Below are positions 55,572 through 63,598 of a stretch of DNA of 64,000 bases, in pieces (the first letter of the stretch is position 1; every line of letters starts with the position of its first letter). Source of the DNA: Teichococcus coralli (GTDB lineage Bacteria; Pseudomonadota; Alphaproteobacteria; Acetobacterales; Acetobacteraceae); the NCBI RefSeq assembly GCF_009829925.1, contig NZ_SNVJ01000006.1, positions 1 to 64,000 of the forward strand. The letters run 5' to 3'. The notes below the pieces were generated by a model. That model was given only the letters and a program-made list of their open reading frames with translations, made no database searches and was not told the origin of the DNA. The translations under genes and the position numbers were made by a program.

Positions 55572-56725
55572 CCCGCCCCAACCAGTACCTGCTGCGGATG
55601 TTGGTCTTCCTTGCCGCGGTCCTCGCCCTTGCCGTGGTGCTCTCGGGCGCGCTGACCCGTGCCTTCGCCGCCAACCCGGTGCTGAACAGCGTCATCTTCG
55701 CCGTTCTGCTGCTGGGCATCGCCTGGAACATCCGCCAGGTGCTGGGGCTGCGGCCGGAGGTGGACTGGGTGGAGGGCTTCCGCAACGCGCGCTCCGGCGG
55801 CGCCGCCCGCACGCCGCCGCGCCTGCTGGCGCCGATGGCCTCGATGCTCGCCACCCGGCGCGGCGACCGCATCACCCTCTCCGCCTCCGCCATGCGCAGC
55901 CTGCTGGACGGCATCGCCTCGCGCCTGGACGAGAGCCGCGAGCTGTCGCGCTACATGACGGGGCTCTCGATCTTCCTCGGCCTGCTCGGCACCTTCTGGG
56001 GCCTGATCCTGACCATCGGCTCGGTGGCCGACGTCATCAACACCATGTCGGTGGGCTCCGGCGACCTGAACCAGCTCTTCAACCAGCTCAAGTCCGGGCT
56101 GGCGCAGCCGCTGGGCGGCATGGGCGTGGCGTTCTCCTCGTCGCTGCTCGGCCTTTCCGGCGCGCTGGTGCTGGGCTTCCTCGACCTGACGGCGGGCCAG
56201 GCGCAGAACCGCTTCTACTATGAGCTGGAGGAATGGCTCGCGGGCGTCACCCGCCTTTCCTCCGGCGTGCTGGGCGACACGGCCGAGGCCGGCGGCTCCG
56301 TTCCCGCCTATGTCCACGCGCTGCTGGAACAGACGGCGGAGAACCTGGAGAACCTGCAGAGCATCCTGGCACGCGGCGAGGAAGGCCGCGCCGCCAGCGC
56401 CCTGGCGCTGAACACGCTGACCGACCGCCTCTCCCTGATGACCGACCAGATGCGCGCCCAGCAGATGCTGATGCAGCGCTTCGCCGACGCGCAGTCCGGC
56501 CTGATGCCGACCCTCAGCCGGCTGGCCGAGGCGCAGCAGCACGTGCAGACGCATGGCGCGCTGGACGAGGCATCGCGCATCCACCTGCGCAACCTCGAAG
56601 TCTACATGGCGCGGCTGGTTGAGGACCTCGCGCATGGCCGCGCCCAGGCCACCGCCGAGATCCGCGGCGAGATCAAGATCCTCGCCCGCACCATCGCGGC
56701 CCTGGCCGACGAGAGCCCCCGCTGA
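55568..56725 (+). CDS. MotA/TolQ/ExbB-like proton channel protein
   Basis: 385 residues. Two N-terminal helices (about 10-50), then the conserved MotA-type helix pair: GLSIFLGLLGTFWGLILTIG near 135 and PLGGMGVAFSSSLLGLSGALVLG near 185, which form the stator pore. The C-terminal third (about 235-385) is a coiled-coil-rich extension. It follows the OmpA-like gene by overlap and precedes the MotB-like gene by 15 bp. The pair should be a proton-driven envelope stator, function unknown. Confidence 0.85.
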   Translation: MTRPNQYLLRMLVFLAAVLALAVVLSGALTRAFAANPVLNSVIFAVLLLGIAWNIRQVLGLRPEVDWVEGFRNARSGGAARTPPRLLAPMASMLATRRGDRITLSASAMRSLLDGIASRLDESRELSRYMTGLSIFLGLLGTFWGLILTIGSVADVINTMSVGSGDLNQLFNQLKSGLAQPLGGMGVAFSSSLLGLSGALVLGFLDLTAGQAQNRFYYELEEWLAGVTRLSSGVLGDTAEAGGSVPAYVHALLEQTAENLENLQSILARGEEGRAASALALNTLTDRLSLMTDQMRAQQMLMQRFADAQSGLMPTLSRLAEAQQHVQTHGALDEASRIHLRNLEVYMARLVEDLAHGRAQATAEIRGEIKILARTIAALADESPR

Positions 56726-56740
56726 CGGGAGACTGACGCC

Positions 56741-58252
56741 ATGCCCCTGAGCCGCCGCGGCGCGCGCGAGGCGCCCAATGCCTGGCCGGGCTACGTGGAC
56801 GCGCTGTCCACGCTGCTCATGGTCATCATCTTCGTGCTGCTGGTCTTCGTGCTGGCGCAGGGCTTCCTGTCGGTCACCCTGACCTCGCGCGACAAGGCGC
56901 TGGACCGGCTGAACCAGCAGGTGGCCGAGCTGTCGGACATGCTGGCGCTGGAGCGCGGCCAGGGGCAGGAGCTGCGCGCCAACCTGTCCCGCCTTTCGGA
57001 CGAGCTCCGCATCGCCACCGGCGCCCGCGAAGCCGCCCTGGCGCAGGTGACGTCCCTCCGCGAGGAGCGCGACCGCCAGGGCGCCGAACGCGACTCGCTG
57101 AAAACCGAGCGGGACCGCCTGGCCGCCCGGCTGGCCGACCTGGAGCTGACCGCCAGCGGCTCGGCCGGCCGCATCGCCAGCCTGGAGGAGCGGCTGGCCG
57201 CCGCCCAGTCCCGTGCCGAGAGCATCGGCGGCGACACCGCCCAGACCCTGCAGAACCTGACCGAGACGCGCCGCACCCTGGCCGACGAGCGGCAGAACCT
57301 GCAGGCGGCGCGGACCCAGATCCAGGCGCTGCAGGACCGTGCCGCCGCGGCCGAATCCAGCCGCGACCGGAATGCGCAGGCCCTGGCGCAGACCCAGCAG
57401 CAACTGCAGGCGGCGCAGCAGACGGCCGACCAGCGTCAGCAGCAGCTGAACCGCCTGGCCGAGCAGATCCGTGCCCTGACGGCGCTGCGCGACGAGCTGG
57501 AGAAGCGCGTGGCGGATGTCATGGCCCGCGCCGAGGCGCAGGAACAGCAGACCAGGGGCGAGGCCGAGCGCCGCCAGCAGGCCGAGGCCAAAGCGGGCGA
57601 GCAGGTCCGCCTCGCCGAGAGCGCGCAGGCCCAGGTGGCGCTGCTGAACCGGCAGCTCACCGAGCTGCGGGCCGAGCTGGCGCGCATGGCCGGCCTGCTG
57701 GACGTGCAGGTGAAGGCGACACGGGACAAGGACGTCCAGATCGCCGATCTCGGGCAGCGGCTGAACACCGCGCTGGCCGCCCGGGTGGAGGAGCTGCAGC
57801 GCTACCGCAGCGACTTCTTCGGCCGGCTGCGCGACGTGCTGGGCGAGCGGCAGGAGGTCCGCATCGTGGGCGACCGCTTCGTCTTCCAGGGCGAGGTGCT
57901 GTTCCCGGTGGGCAGCGCCGACCTTTCCGCCGCCGGCCAGCAGCAGCTCCGCGAGCTGGCCGAGGTGCTGAAGGAGGTCAGCAAGAAGTTCCCGGCCGAC
58001 CTGCCCTGGATCCTGCGCGTGGACGGCCATGCCGACCGCAGCCCGGTGCGGCCGGGCGGCCGCTACGCCTCCAACTGGGAGCTTTCCGCGGCGCGCGCCA
58101 TCGCGGTGGCGCAGTTCCTGATCACCCAGGGGCTGCCGGCCAACCATGTCGCGGCGGCGGCCTTTGGCGACAACCAGCCGATCGACGCGGGCGATTCGCC
58201 CGAGGCCCTCGCGCGCAACCGGCGCATCGAGCTGCGCCTGACCGATCGTTGA
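56741..58252 (+). CDS. MotB-like protein with long coiled coil and OmpA domain
   Basis: 503 residues. A single transmembrane helix (about 25-45) contains YVDALSTLLMVIIFVLLVF, with Asp20 in the position that carries protons in MotB/TolR. About 300 residues of coiled coil (60-360) follow, then a peptidoglycan-binding OmpA domain (about 375-500) with DGHADRSPV and RNRRIELRL. The stalk is far longer than in flagellar MotB. It is the last gene of the module, followed by tRNA-Leu. Confidence 0.85.
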   Translation: MPLSRRGAREAPNAWPGYVDALSTLLMVIIFVLLVFVLAQGFLSVTLTSRDKALDRLNQQVAELSDMLALERGQGQELRANLSRLSDELRIATGAREAALAQVTSLREERDRQGAERDSLKTERDRLAARLADLELTASGSAGRIASLEERLAAAQSRAESIGGDTAQTLQNLTETRRTLADERQNLQAARTQIQALQDRAAAAESSRDRNAQALAQTQQQLQAAQQTADQRQQQLNRLAEQIRALTALRDELEKRVADVMARAEAQEQQTRGEAERRQQAEAKAGEQVRLAESAQAQVALLNRQLTELRAELARMAGLLDVQVKATRDKDVQIADLGQRLNTALAARVEELQRYRSDFFGRLRDVLGERQEVRIVGDRFVFQGEVLFPVGSADLSAAGQQQLRELAEVLKEVSKKFPADLPWILRVDGHADRSPVRPGGRYASNWELSAARAIAVAQFLITQGLPANHVAAAAFGDNQPIDAGDSPEALARNRRIELRLTDR

Positions 58253-58259
58253 AAAGGAT

Positions 58260-58340
58260 TGCGAGAGGGGGGATTCGAACCCCCATGACCGAGGTCGGAC
58301 GATTTTGAGTCGTCTGCGTCTACCGTTCCGCCACTCTCGC
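58260..58340 (-). tRNA. tRNA-Leu (anticodon CAA)
   Basis: 81 nt with acceptor stem GCGAGAG/CTCTCGC, anticodon loop CTCAAAA (anticodon CAA, reads UUG), a class II variable arm and T-loop GTTCGAATC. The CCA end is not encoded. It converges with the MotB-like gene, whose stop lies only 8 bp away. Confidence 0.95.
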
Positions 58341-58352
58341 GCGGCGGAACGG

Positions 58353-58380
58353 GTCTAGCGCAAGCGCGACGCGCCGTCAC
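58353..58380 (-). promoter_or_regulatory. Candidate tRNA-Leu promoter
   Basis: Minus strand: GTGACG (58380-58375), 16-bp spacer, CTAGAC (58358-58353), ending 12 bp before the tRNA 5' end. Weak consensus match. Confidence 0.35.
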
Positions 58381-58411
58381 GGGGGCAGCGCGCGGCCTCC
58401 CTCACTTCCCC

Positions 58412-59035
58412 TCAGGTCATCGGCCCCGCGATGAGGCGGGCGAAGTGCGGCCGCGCCAGCAGGCGGTCGTACCAGCCGCGCAGGTTGGGCAGTTCCGGCC
58501 GCTCGACCGGCAGCGCGAACCATCGGTGGATGTGCGGCCCGAAAACGATGTCGGCCACCGAGAAGGCGCCCTCGACGTATTCCTTGCCCTCAAGCTGGCG
58601 GTCGAGGATGCGCCAGAGCTTGCCGGCCTGGGTGAGCGCCGCCTGGGTGGCGGGCCAGTCCCGCTCCGCCTCGGGAATCCGCACATAGGTGAAGAAGATC
58701 GTGGTCATCGGCGGCGTGAGATGGGCGAGCTGCCAGTCCATCCAGCGCTCCACCTGGGCGCGGGCGCGCGGCTGCTGCGGCAGCAGCGCGGCGCCGCCGG
58801 GCGTGGTGCTGGCGAGATAGCGTAGGATGGTGTTGCTTTCCCACAGGCTCCAGCCGTCCGGCTCCTCCAGCGTGGGCACCAGGGACATCGGGTTGCGCGC
58901 CTTGTAGGCGGGCTCGTTCGTCACGCCGAAGGCGCCGCCGGCGTCGCGGCGCTCATGCTCCAGCCCCGCCTCGGCGCAGAACCAGAGCACCTTCATCACG
59001 TTGCTGCTGTTCGCCCGTCCCCAGATCACCGGCAT
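58412..59035 (-). CDS. Glutathione S-transferase family protein
   Basis: 207 residues: an N-terminal thioredoxin-like domain (about 1-80, IWGRANSSNVMKVLWFCAEA with the catalytic Ser in the first loop, and VPTLEEPDG with the cis-Pro) and a C-terminal helical domain (about 88-207). It would conjugate glutathione to electrophiles. The specific substrate is unknown. The ATG at 59035 is favoured over one at 59053. It is monocistronic and divergent from cysE. Confidence 0.88.
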   Translation of the reverse strand: MPVIWGRANSSNVMKVLWFCAEAGLEHERRDAGGAFGVTNEPAYKARNPMSLVPTLEEPDGWSLWESNTILRYLASTTPGGAALLPQQPRARAQVERWMDWQLAHLTPPMTTIFFTYVRIPEAERDWPATQAALTQAGKLWRILDRQLEGKEYVEGAFSVADIVFGPHIHRWFALPVERPELPNLRGWYDRLLARPHFARLIAGPMT

Positions 59036-59188
59036 GGCCGATCCCTTTCCCACGTTGGTCCTCGTGCGGGCACGCTATGCGCGGAGCGCCAGCCGGTCCA
59101 GCCGTGGCGGCGCTTGACCCGGCCAGGGCGCAGCGCCAGCTTCCGCAGATATCCAGCCCTGCGCGGCCGCCGCCGCCAAGGAGTCCGC

Positions 59189-60025
59189 ATGACCCATCCC
59201 GCGCCGCAAACCTCCCCGCGCGAGGCCGCCGGCCTGCTGGACCCCGTCTGGTCGCGCATCCGCCGCGAGGCGGACGAGGCGGCCCTGCGCGAGCCGGAAC
59301 TGGCGGGCTTCCTGCATTCGGCGGTGCTGCAGCACGAAGGCCTGGAATCGGCCCTGTCCGGCCGTGTCGCCGCCAGGCTCGCCCATGCCGACCTGCCGGA
59401 GGCACTGCTGCGCCGGACGCTGGAGCGCGCCCTGGAGGACGACCCGGCCCTGCGCGAGGCGGTGCGCTGCGACATCATGGCGGTGGTGGACCGCGACCCC
59501 GCCACCAGCCGCGCGCTGGAGCCGGTGCTCTACTACAAGGGCTTCCACGCCCTCACCGTGCACCGCCTGGCGCACCGGCTCTGGCAGGAGGGCCGCCGGG
59601 ACATGGCGCTCTGGCTGCAGTCCCGCTCCTCCTCGGTCTTCCAGACGGACATCCACCCGGCGGTGCGGATGGGGCGCGGCATCTTCCTCGACCACGCCAC
59701 CGGGCTGGTGGTGGGCGAGACGGCCGAGATCGAGGATGACGTCTCGCTGCTGCAGGGCGTGACGCTGGGCGGCACCGGCAAGGAATGCGGCGACCGCCAT
59801 CCCAAGATCCGGCACGGCGTGATGCTCGGGGCCGGCGCCAAGGTGCTCGGCAACATCGAAGTGGGGCATTGCGCCCGCGTCGCCGCGGGCTCGGTGGTGC
59901 TGAAGCCGGTGCCGCCCTGCACCACGGTCGCCGGGGTGCCGGCGCGCGTCATCGGCCAGGCCGGCTGCGCCGAACCCGCCCGCACCATGGACCAGATGCT
60001 GCGCGACGCCTCGGCCGAGCAGTAG
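59189..60025 (+). CDS. cysE: Serine O-acetyltransferase
   Basis: 278 residues. The N-terminal helical domain (about 1-140) is followed by a left-handed parallel beta-helix of hexapeptide repeats (about 150-250, FLDHATGLVVGETAEIEDDV and LLQGVTLGGTGK). It makes O-acetylserine, the first step of cysteine synthesis, and in the family it binds CysK through its C-terminus. The start is ATG 59189 with AAGGAG upstream. It is followed after 5 bp by a DsbB-like gene. Confidence 0.95.
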   Translation: MTHPAPQTSPREAAGLLDPVWSRIRREADEAALREPELAGFLHSAVLQHEGLESALSGRVAARLAHADLPEALLRRTLERALEDDPALREAVRCDIMAVVDRDPATSRALEPVLYYKGFHALTVHRLAHRLWQEGRRDMALWLQSRSSSVFQTDIHPAVRMGRGIFLDHATGLVVGETAEIEDDVSLLQGVTLGGTGKECGDRHPKIRHGVMLGAGAKVLGNIEVGHCARVAAGSVVLKPVPPCTTVAGVPARVIGQAGCAEPARTMDQMLRDASAEQ

Positions 60026-60030
60026 GACGT

Positions 60031-60489
60031 ATGCCGCTGCTGATCGCGGCGCTGGCCGCCGCCGCGCCGCTTTTCGCCATGGCCTCGGAGCGGTGGGGCG
60101 GGCTGAACCCCTGTGAACTCTGCCTCTGGCAGCGCTGGCCCTATTGGATCGGTGCCGTCCTTGCCTTGCTGGCGTTCTGGCTGCCGCGCCGCCTGCTGCT
60201 GACGCTGGCCGGTCTCGCCATTCTTGGCTCGGGCGCCTTCGCGGTGGTGCATGTGGGGGTGGAGGCGCATTGGTGGCCCTCCCCCTTCCCGGGCTGCACC
60301 GCCCCCACCGCCGGCAGCGCCCGCAGCGTGGAGGACATGCTGGCCGGCATGGCGGCAGCCCCTTCCAAGCCGTGTGACGAGCCGACCTATCTCATTCCCG
60401 CCCTGCCTCTCTCGATGGCCGGGATGAACCTGATCTATGCGCTCGCCCTCGGTGGCCTGGCCTTGCGCGAGGCGCGCCGGCGCGGCTGA
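60031..60489 (+). CDS. Disulfide bond formation protein B-like
   Basis: 152 residues with four predicted transmembrane helices, the DsbB fold. The first disulfide, CxxC at Cys28-Cys31 (NPCELCLW), and the second pair, Cys89 (GCTAPT) and Cys115 (PSKPC), are both present, as needed to reoxidise DsbA and pass electrons to quinone. It is 5 bp downstream of cysE on the same strand, which ties cysteine synthesis to thiol oxidation only by position. Confidence 0.85.
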   Translation: MPLLIAALAAAAPLFAMASERWGGLNPCELCLWQRWPYWIGAVLALLAFWLPRRLLLTLAGLAILGSGAFAVVHVGVEAHWWPSPFPGCTAPTAGSARSVEDMLAGMAAAPSKPCDEPTYLIPALPLSMAGMNLIYALALGGLALREARRRG

Positions 60490-60542
60490 CGCCTTCGCCA
60501 GGATCGTGGCATTCTTCGCTCCCTGATCAACCGGGACGAGCC

Positions 60543-61223
60543 ATGCCGCCTTTCTTCAAGGTCCTTACCGCCTGCTGCCTGCTGGCCGGCTGCGCGACCA
60601 CCGGGGCGCAGACCTTTCCGCAGCGGGACCTGGCCGAACGGCTGCCGGAGACCATTCTGGGCTTCCATCGGTCGGAGGTGCGGCCGGTCGGCGATGCTCC
60701 GGGCGACCTGGCGATCACCTATCGGTCGGAAGCGACCGGCAGCACCGCCACCGTCTACCTGCTGCGGCCCCGGACGATGCCGCTGCCGGATGGCGCCGCC
60801 TCGCCACAGGTGGAGAAGCAGGTGGCGACCATGGCCTTGGCAACAGCCGCCGGCGCGGGCTCCCGGCCAGGGCTGCGGCTGGAGCGCGGACTGGACTATG
60901 CGGTGACCACCAAAGGCGCGACGGTGCCGAACATCGGCTGCGCGGAGTTCCGCATCGACAATCCACCGGCACATGTCGTGCGAAACGTCGTCTGCGCCTC
61001 GGGCGTGGCGGGCACGCTTGTTGGCGTGCAGGCCATCGGGCGGCACAAGGCGGAGGATATGGAGCTGGGGCGCCGCTATCTCTCGGGCTTTGCCGACCGG
61101 GTGGTGGATCTCCTGAAAGGTGTCGCCCCGCCTGAGGCAGACGTTTCGTCCGGCACCGCCGCGCCGGGCGCGCCACATCCCGCCACGCTGCCGCCGGCCA
61201 GCGGCCCGCTGCGCCGGACCTGA
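60543..61223 (+). CDS. Hypothetical lipoprotein
   Basis: 226 residues, not recognised. The N-terminus MPPFFKVLTACCLLAGC is a lipoprotein signal with lipobox LLAGC and Cys17 as the acylated residue. The mature part has two Cys (about 138 and 152) that may form a disulfide, and a conserved-looking beta-rich core. It follows the DsbB-like gene by 53 bp, so the disulfide could be made by that system. No function proposed. Confidence 0.6.
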   Translation: MPPFFKVLTACCLLAGCATTGAQTFPQRDLAERLPETILGFHRSEVRPVGDAPGDLAITYRSEATGSTATVYLLRPRTMPLPDGAASPQVEKQVATMALATAAGAGSRPGLRLERGLDYAVTTKGATVPNIGCAEFRIDNPPAHVVRNVVCASGVAGTLVGVQAIGRHKAEDMELGRRYLSGFADRVVDLLKGVAPPEADVSSGTAAPGAPHPATLPPASGPLRRT

Positions 61224-61227
61224 CGCC

Positions 61228-61803
61228 TCAGCTCTCCAGTTCGGTATCCCAGTACAGGTAGTCGCGCCAGCTCTCGTGCAGGTAGTTCGGCGGAAACATC
61301 CTGCCGTTCTCCTGCAGTTCCCAGCTTGTCGGCTGCCGCGGAACATGGCGCGGAAACATGCGGATCTCCCGCGGCAGGCGGGAGCCCTTGCGGAGGTTGC
61401 AGGGGCCGCAGGCGGTGACGACGTTCTCCCAGCTCGTCCGGCCACCCCGGCTGCGCGGGATGACATGGTCGAAGGTCAGCTCATGCGTCGGGTGCTCGGC
61501 ACCGCAATAGACGCAGGTGAAGCTGTCGCGCAGGAAGACGTTGAACCGCGTGAAGGCGGGCCGGCGCGCCGCCGGGATGTACTCCTTCAACGCGATGACG
61601 CTCGGCAGCCGGATGGCGTGGCGCGGCGAATGCACCGTGATGTCGTATTCCGACAGCACCGAAACGCGGTCGAGATAAACCGCCTTCACCGCGTCCTGCC
61701 AGGACCAGAGGGACAGCGGGAAATACGATAGCGGGCGGAAATCCGCGTTCAGCACCAAGGCCGGGAAGCCACTTTGACCGCCCGAAGACATCCCGTCAGG
61801 CAA
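61228..61803 (-). CDS. HNH endonuclease family protein
   Basis: 191 residues. HNH core: Cys pair CVYCG (about 95-99), THELTFDHVIPRSRGG with the catalytic His, and a second Cys pair in ACGPCNLRKG (zinc finger). The longer Trp/Tyr-rich N- and C-terminal parts match a group of conserved alphaproteobacterial HNH proteins of unknown role. The TTG at 61803 has AAAGGAG six bases upstream and is preferred over the ATG at 61791. It ends 4 bp from the lipoprotein gene. Confidence 0.85.
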   Translation of the reverse strand: MPDGMSSGGQSGFPALVLNADFRPLSYFPLSLWSWQDAVKAVYLDRVSVLSEYDITVHSPRHAIRLPSVIALKEYIPAARRPAFTRFNVFLRDSFTCVYCGAEHPTHELTFDHVIPRSRGGRTSWENVVTACGPCNLRKGSRLPREIRMFPRHVPRQPTSWELQENGRMFPPNYLHESWRDYLYWDTELES

Positions 61804-61955
61804 GCGCCGCTCCTTTCAAGCTGCGCGCCTCTAGCCCTGGGGCCTGAACCGGTCGGGCAGGCCCCAGATTTCGTGGCGCCGCCGGTTTGCGGCTTCATTC
61901 ATGCCAGTCTCGCGCGGCCTGCGCAACGTTTGGCCGCGCGAGTTTCACGGTGGCG

Positions 61956-62624
61956 TCACACGGAACTCGCAAGCTCCGCCGCGACGCGCTGCAGGAACAG
62001 CCCGCCGGCGGAAAGGCCGATATCGTCGATGCCATGCCCCAGGCGCGGGACGTAGAGGCCCTCCACCGGCACCCCGGCCGCTTCCAGCGCCGCCTCGGCC
62101 GCCCGGCTGCCGGCCATCGGCACCACCTCGTCCGCCTCGCCATGCACCAGCAGCACCGGCGGACGACTCCGGATCTCGGCGGCAAGCAGTTCCTCGCCGA
62201 TCAGCCGGCCGGAAAAGGCCAGAATGCCGGCAAGGGCCCTCTCGCGGCGCAGGCCGGTGAAAAGCGACATCATCGCGCCCTGGCTGAAGCCCATCAGCAC
62301 CACCTTGTCCTCCGGCACGCCGGCGGCGGCGCATTCGGCGGCGATGGTCTCGTCCAGCAGGGGCCGGGCGGTCCGGATGCCGGCCAGCAACGGAGCGGGG
62401 CGACGGTCCTCCAGGCTGAACCACTGGCGGCCATAGGGTGCCCCCGGGCAGGGGTGCGGCGCATGCGGCGCGACAAAGAGCGCCTCCGGCACGCTCTGCG
62501 CCCAATGCGGCGCGAGGTCGATCAGGTCGTTCCCGTCGGCGCCATACCCGTGCAGGAGAAAGACGATCAGCTTCGGCGCTCCCCCCGCCTTCGGCCCCCA
62601 ATGCGGTCCTTCCAGTGCGGCCAT
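61956..62624 (-). CDS. Alpha/beta hydrolase, carboxylesterase/phospholipase type
   Basis: 222 residues of the phospholipase/carboxylesterase family. The nucleophile Ser is in the GFSQG motif (LMGFSQGAMMSL), the oxyanion-hole region is LLHGYGADGND, and the catalytic His is in LGHGIDDIGL. It hydrolyses short-chain esters in the cytoplasm. The ATG at 62624 is chosen over an in-frame ATG at 62684. It is divergent from gluQ. Confidence 0.88.
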   Translation of the reverse strand: MAALEGPHWGPKAGGAPKLIVFLLHGYGADGNDLIDLAPHWAQSVPEALFVAPHAPHPCPGAPYGRQWFSLEDRRPAPLLAGIRTARPLLDETIAAECAAAGVPEDKVVLMGFSQGAMMSLFTGLRRERALAGILAFSGRLIGEELLAAEIRSRPPVLLVHGEADEVVPMAGSRAAEAALEAAGVPVEGLYVPRLGHGIDDIGLSAGGLFLQRVAAELASSV

Positions 62625-62674
62625 GCGGCATCCCCTTGCTGCGGTGGTGCCCGATCCGCTACGCGCGATCGGCG

Positions 62675-63529
62675 ATGCCCGCAACCATTGTCACGCGCTT
62701 CGCCCCCAGCCCGACCGGGCGCCTGCACCTGGGCCATGCGCACAGCGCCCTGCTCGGCTGGCGCGCCGCCCGCGCCGCCGGCGGCCGCTTCCTGCTGCGC
62801 CTGGAGGACATCGACCCGGCCCGCTGCCGGCCCGAATACGCCGCCGGAATCGTGCAGGACCTCGCCTGGCTCGGGCTGGACTGGGACGGGCCGGTGCGCG
62901 TGCAGTCGGAGCATCTGCCGGAATACCGTGCCGCCCTGAACCGGCTGGAGGGGATGGGCCTGCTCTATCCCTGCTTCTGCACCCGCGCGGACATCGCCCG
63001 CGAGGTGGCCGCGATCGGCCATGCGCCGCATGGGCCGGACGGGCTGCTCTATCCCGGCACCTGCCGCCGCCTCTCCGCCGCCGAAAGGGCGGAGCGCCTC
63101 GCCCGGGGCGAGGCCTATGCCCTGCGGCTGGACATGGGAGCCGCCCTGCGCCGGGCACCGACGCCGCTCTCCTTTCTGGAGCTGGGCGAGGGACGGATCC
63201 GCTGCGACCCGGCGCGCTTCGGCGACGTGGTGCTGGCCCGCAAGGACACGCCCGCCTCCTACCACCTCTGCGTCACGCATGACGACGCCCTCCAGGGCGT
63301 GACGCTGGTGACCCGCGCCGAGGACCTGCGACCGGCCACCGACCTGCACCGCCTTCTCCAGGCGCTGCTCCGCTGGCCCGCCCCACGCTACCGGCATCAC
63401 CGCCTGCTGCTGGGGCCGGATGGCAGGCGGCTCTCGAAGCGGGACAAGGCTCCGACCCTGGCGGCGCTGCGCGAGGCCGGCCGCAGCCCGGCCGAGGTGC
63501 GCGCCATGGCCAGGTGGCCGGACGCATGA
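62675..63529 (+). CDS. gluQ: Glutamyl-Q tRNA(Asp) synthetase
   Basis: 284 residues, a truncated paralogue of glutamyl-tRNA synthetase without the anticodon domain. HIGH is in FAPSPTGRLHLGHAHSA, KMSKS is replaced by RRLSKRDKA near residue 248, and the zinc-type Cys are in CFCTRAD and GTCRRL. It glutamylates queuosine in tRNA-Asp. It has no anticodon-binding domain, as expected. A terminator lies just beyond it. Confidence 0.92.
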   Translation: MPATIVTRFAPSPTGRLHLGHAHSALLGWRAARAAGGRFLLRLEDIDPARCRPEYAAGIVQDLAWLGLDWDGPVRVQSEHLPEYRAALNRLEGMGLLYPCFCTRADIAREVAAIGHAPHGPDGLLYPGTCRRLSAAERAERLARGEAYALRLDMGAALRRAPTPLSFLELGEGRIRCDPARFGDVVLARKDTPASYHLCVTHDDALQGVTLVTRAEDLRPATDLHRLLQALLRWPAPRYRHHRLLLGPDGRRLSKRDKAPTLAALREAGRSPAEVRAMARWPDA

Positions 63530-63534
63530 CGAAA

Positions 63535-63560
63535 GGCCCGGGGAAGGCATTCCCCCGGCC
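63535..63560. terminator. Terminator after gluQ
   Basis: GGCCCGGGGA and TCCCCCGGCC pair over 9 of 10 positions with a 6-nt loop, between convergent genes. No strong T-run. Confidence 0.6.
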
Positions 63561-63598
63561 CTCGCCGTTCCCCGCCGGGCGGGGAGGACGCCGGCCGC

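Noticed and set aside
55082..58147. 1021-codon open frame antisense to the MotAB-like module
   Set aside because: The plus-strand genes have clear domains, transmembrane segments and overlaps. The antisense frame is a mirror of a high-GC coiled coil.
54999..58252. Zorya-type defence system
   Set aside because: MotA/MotB-like proteins are present, but ZorC, ZorD or ZorE are not, and the flanks are housekeeping genes.
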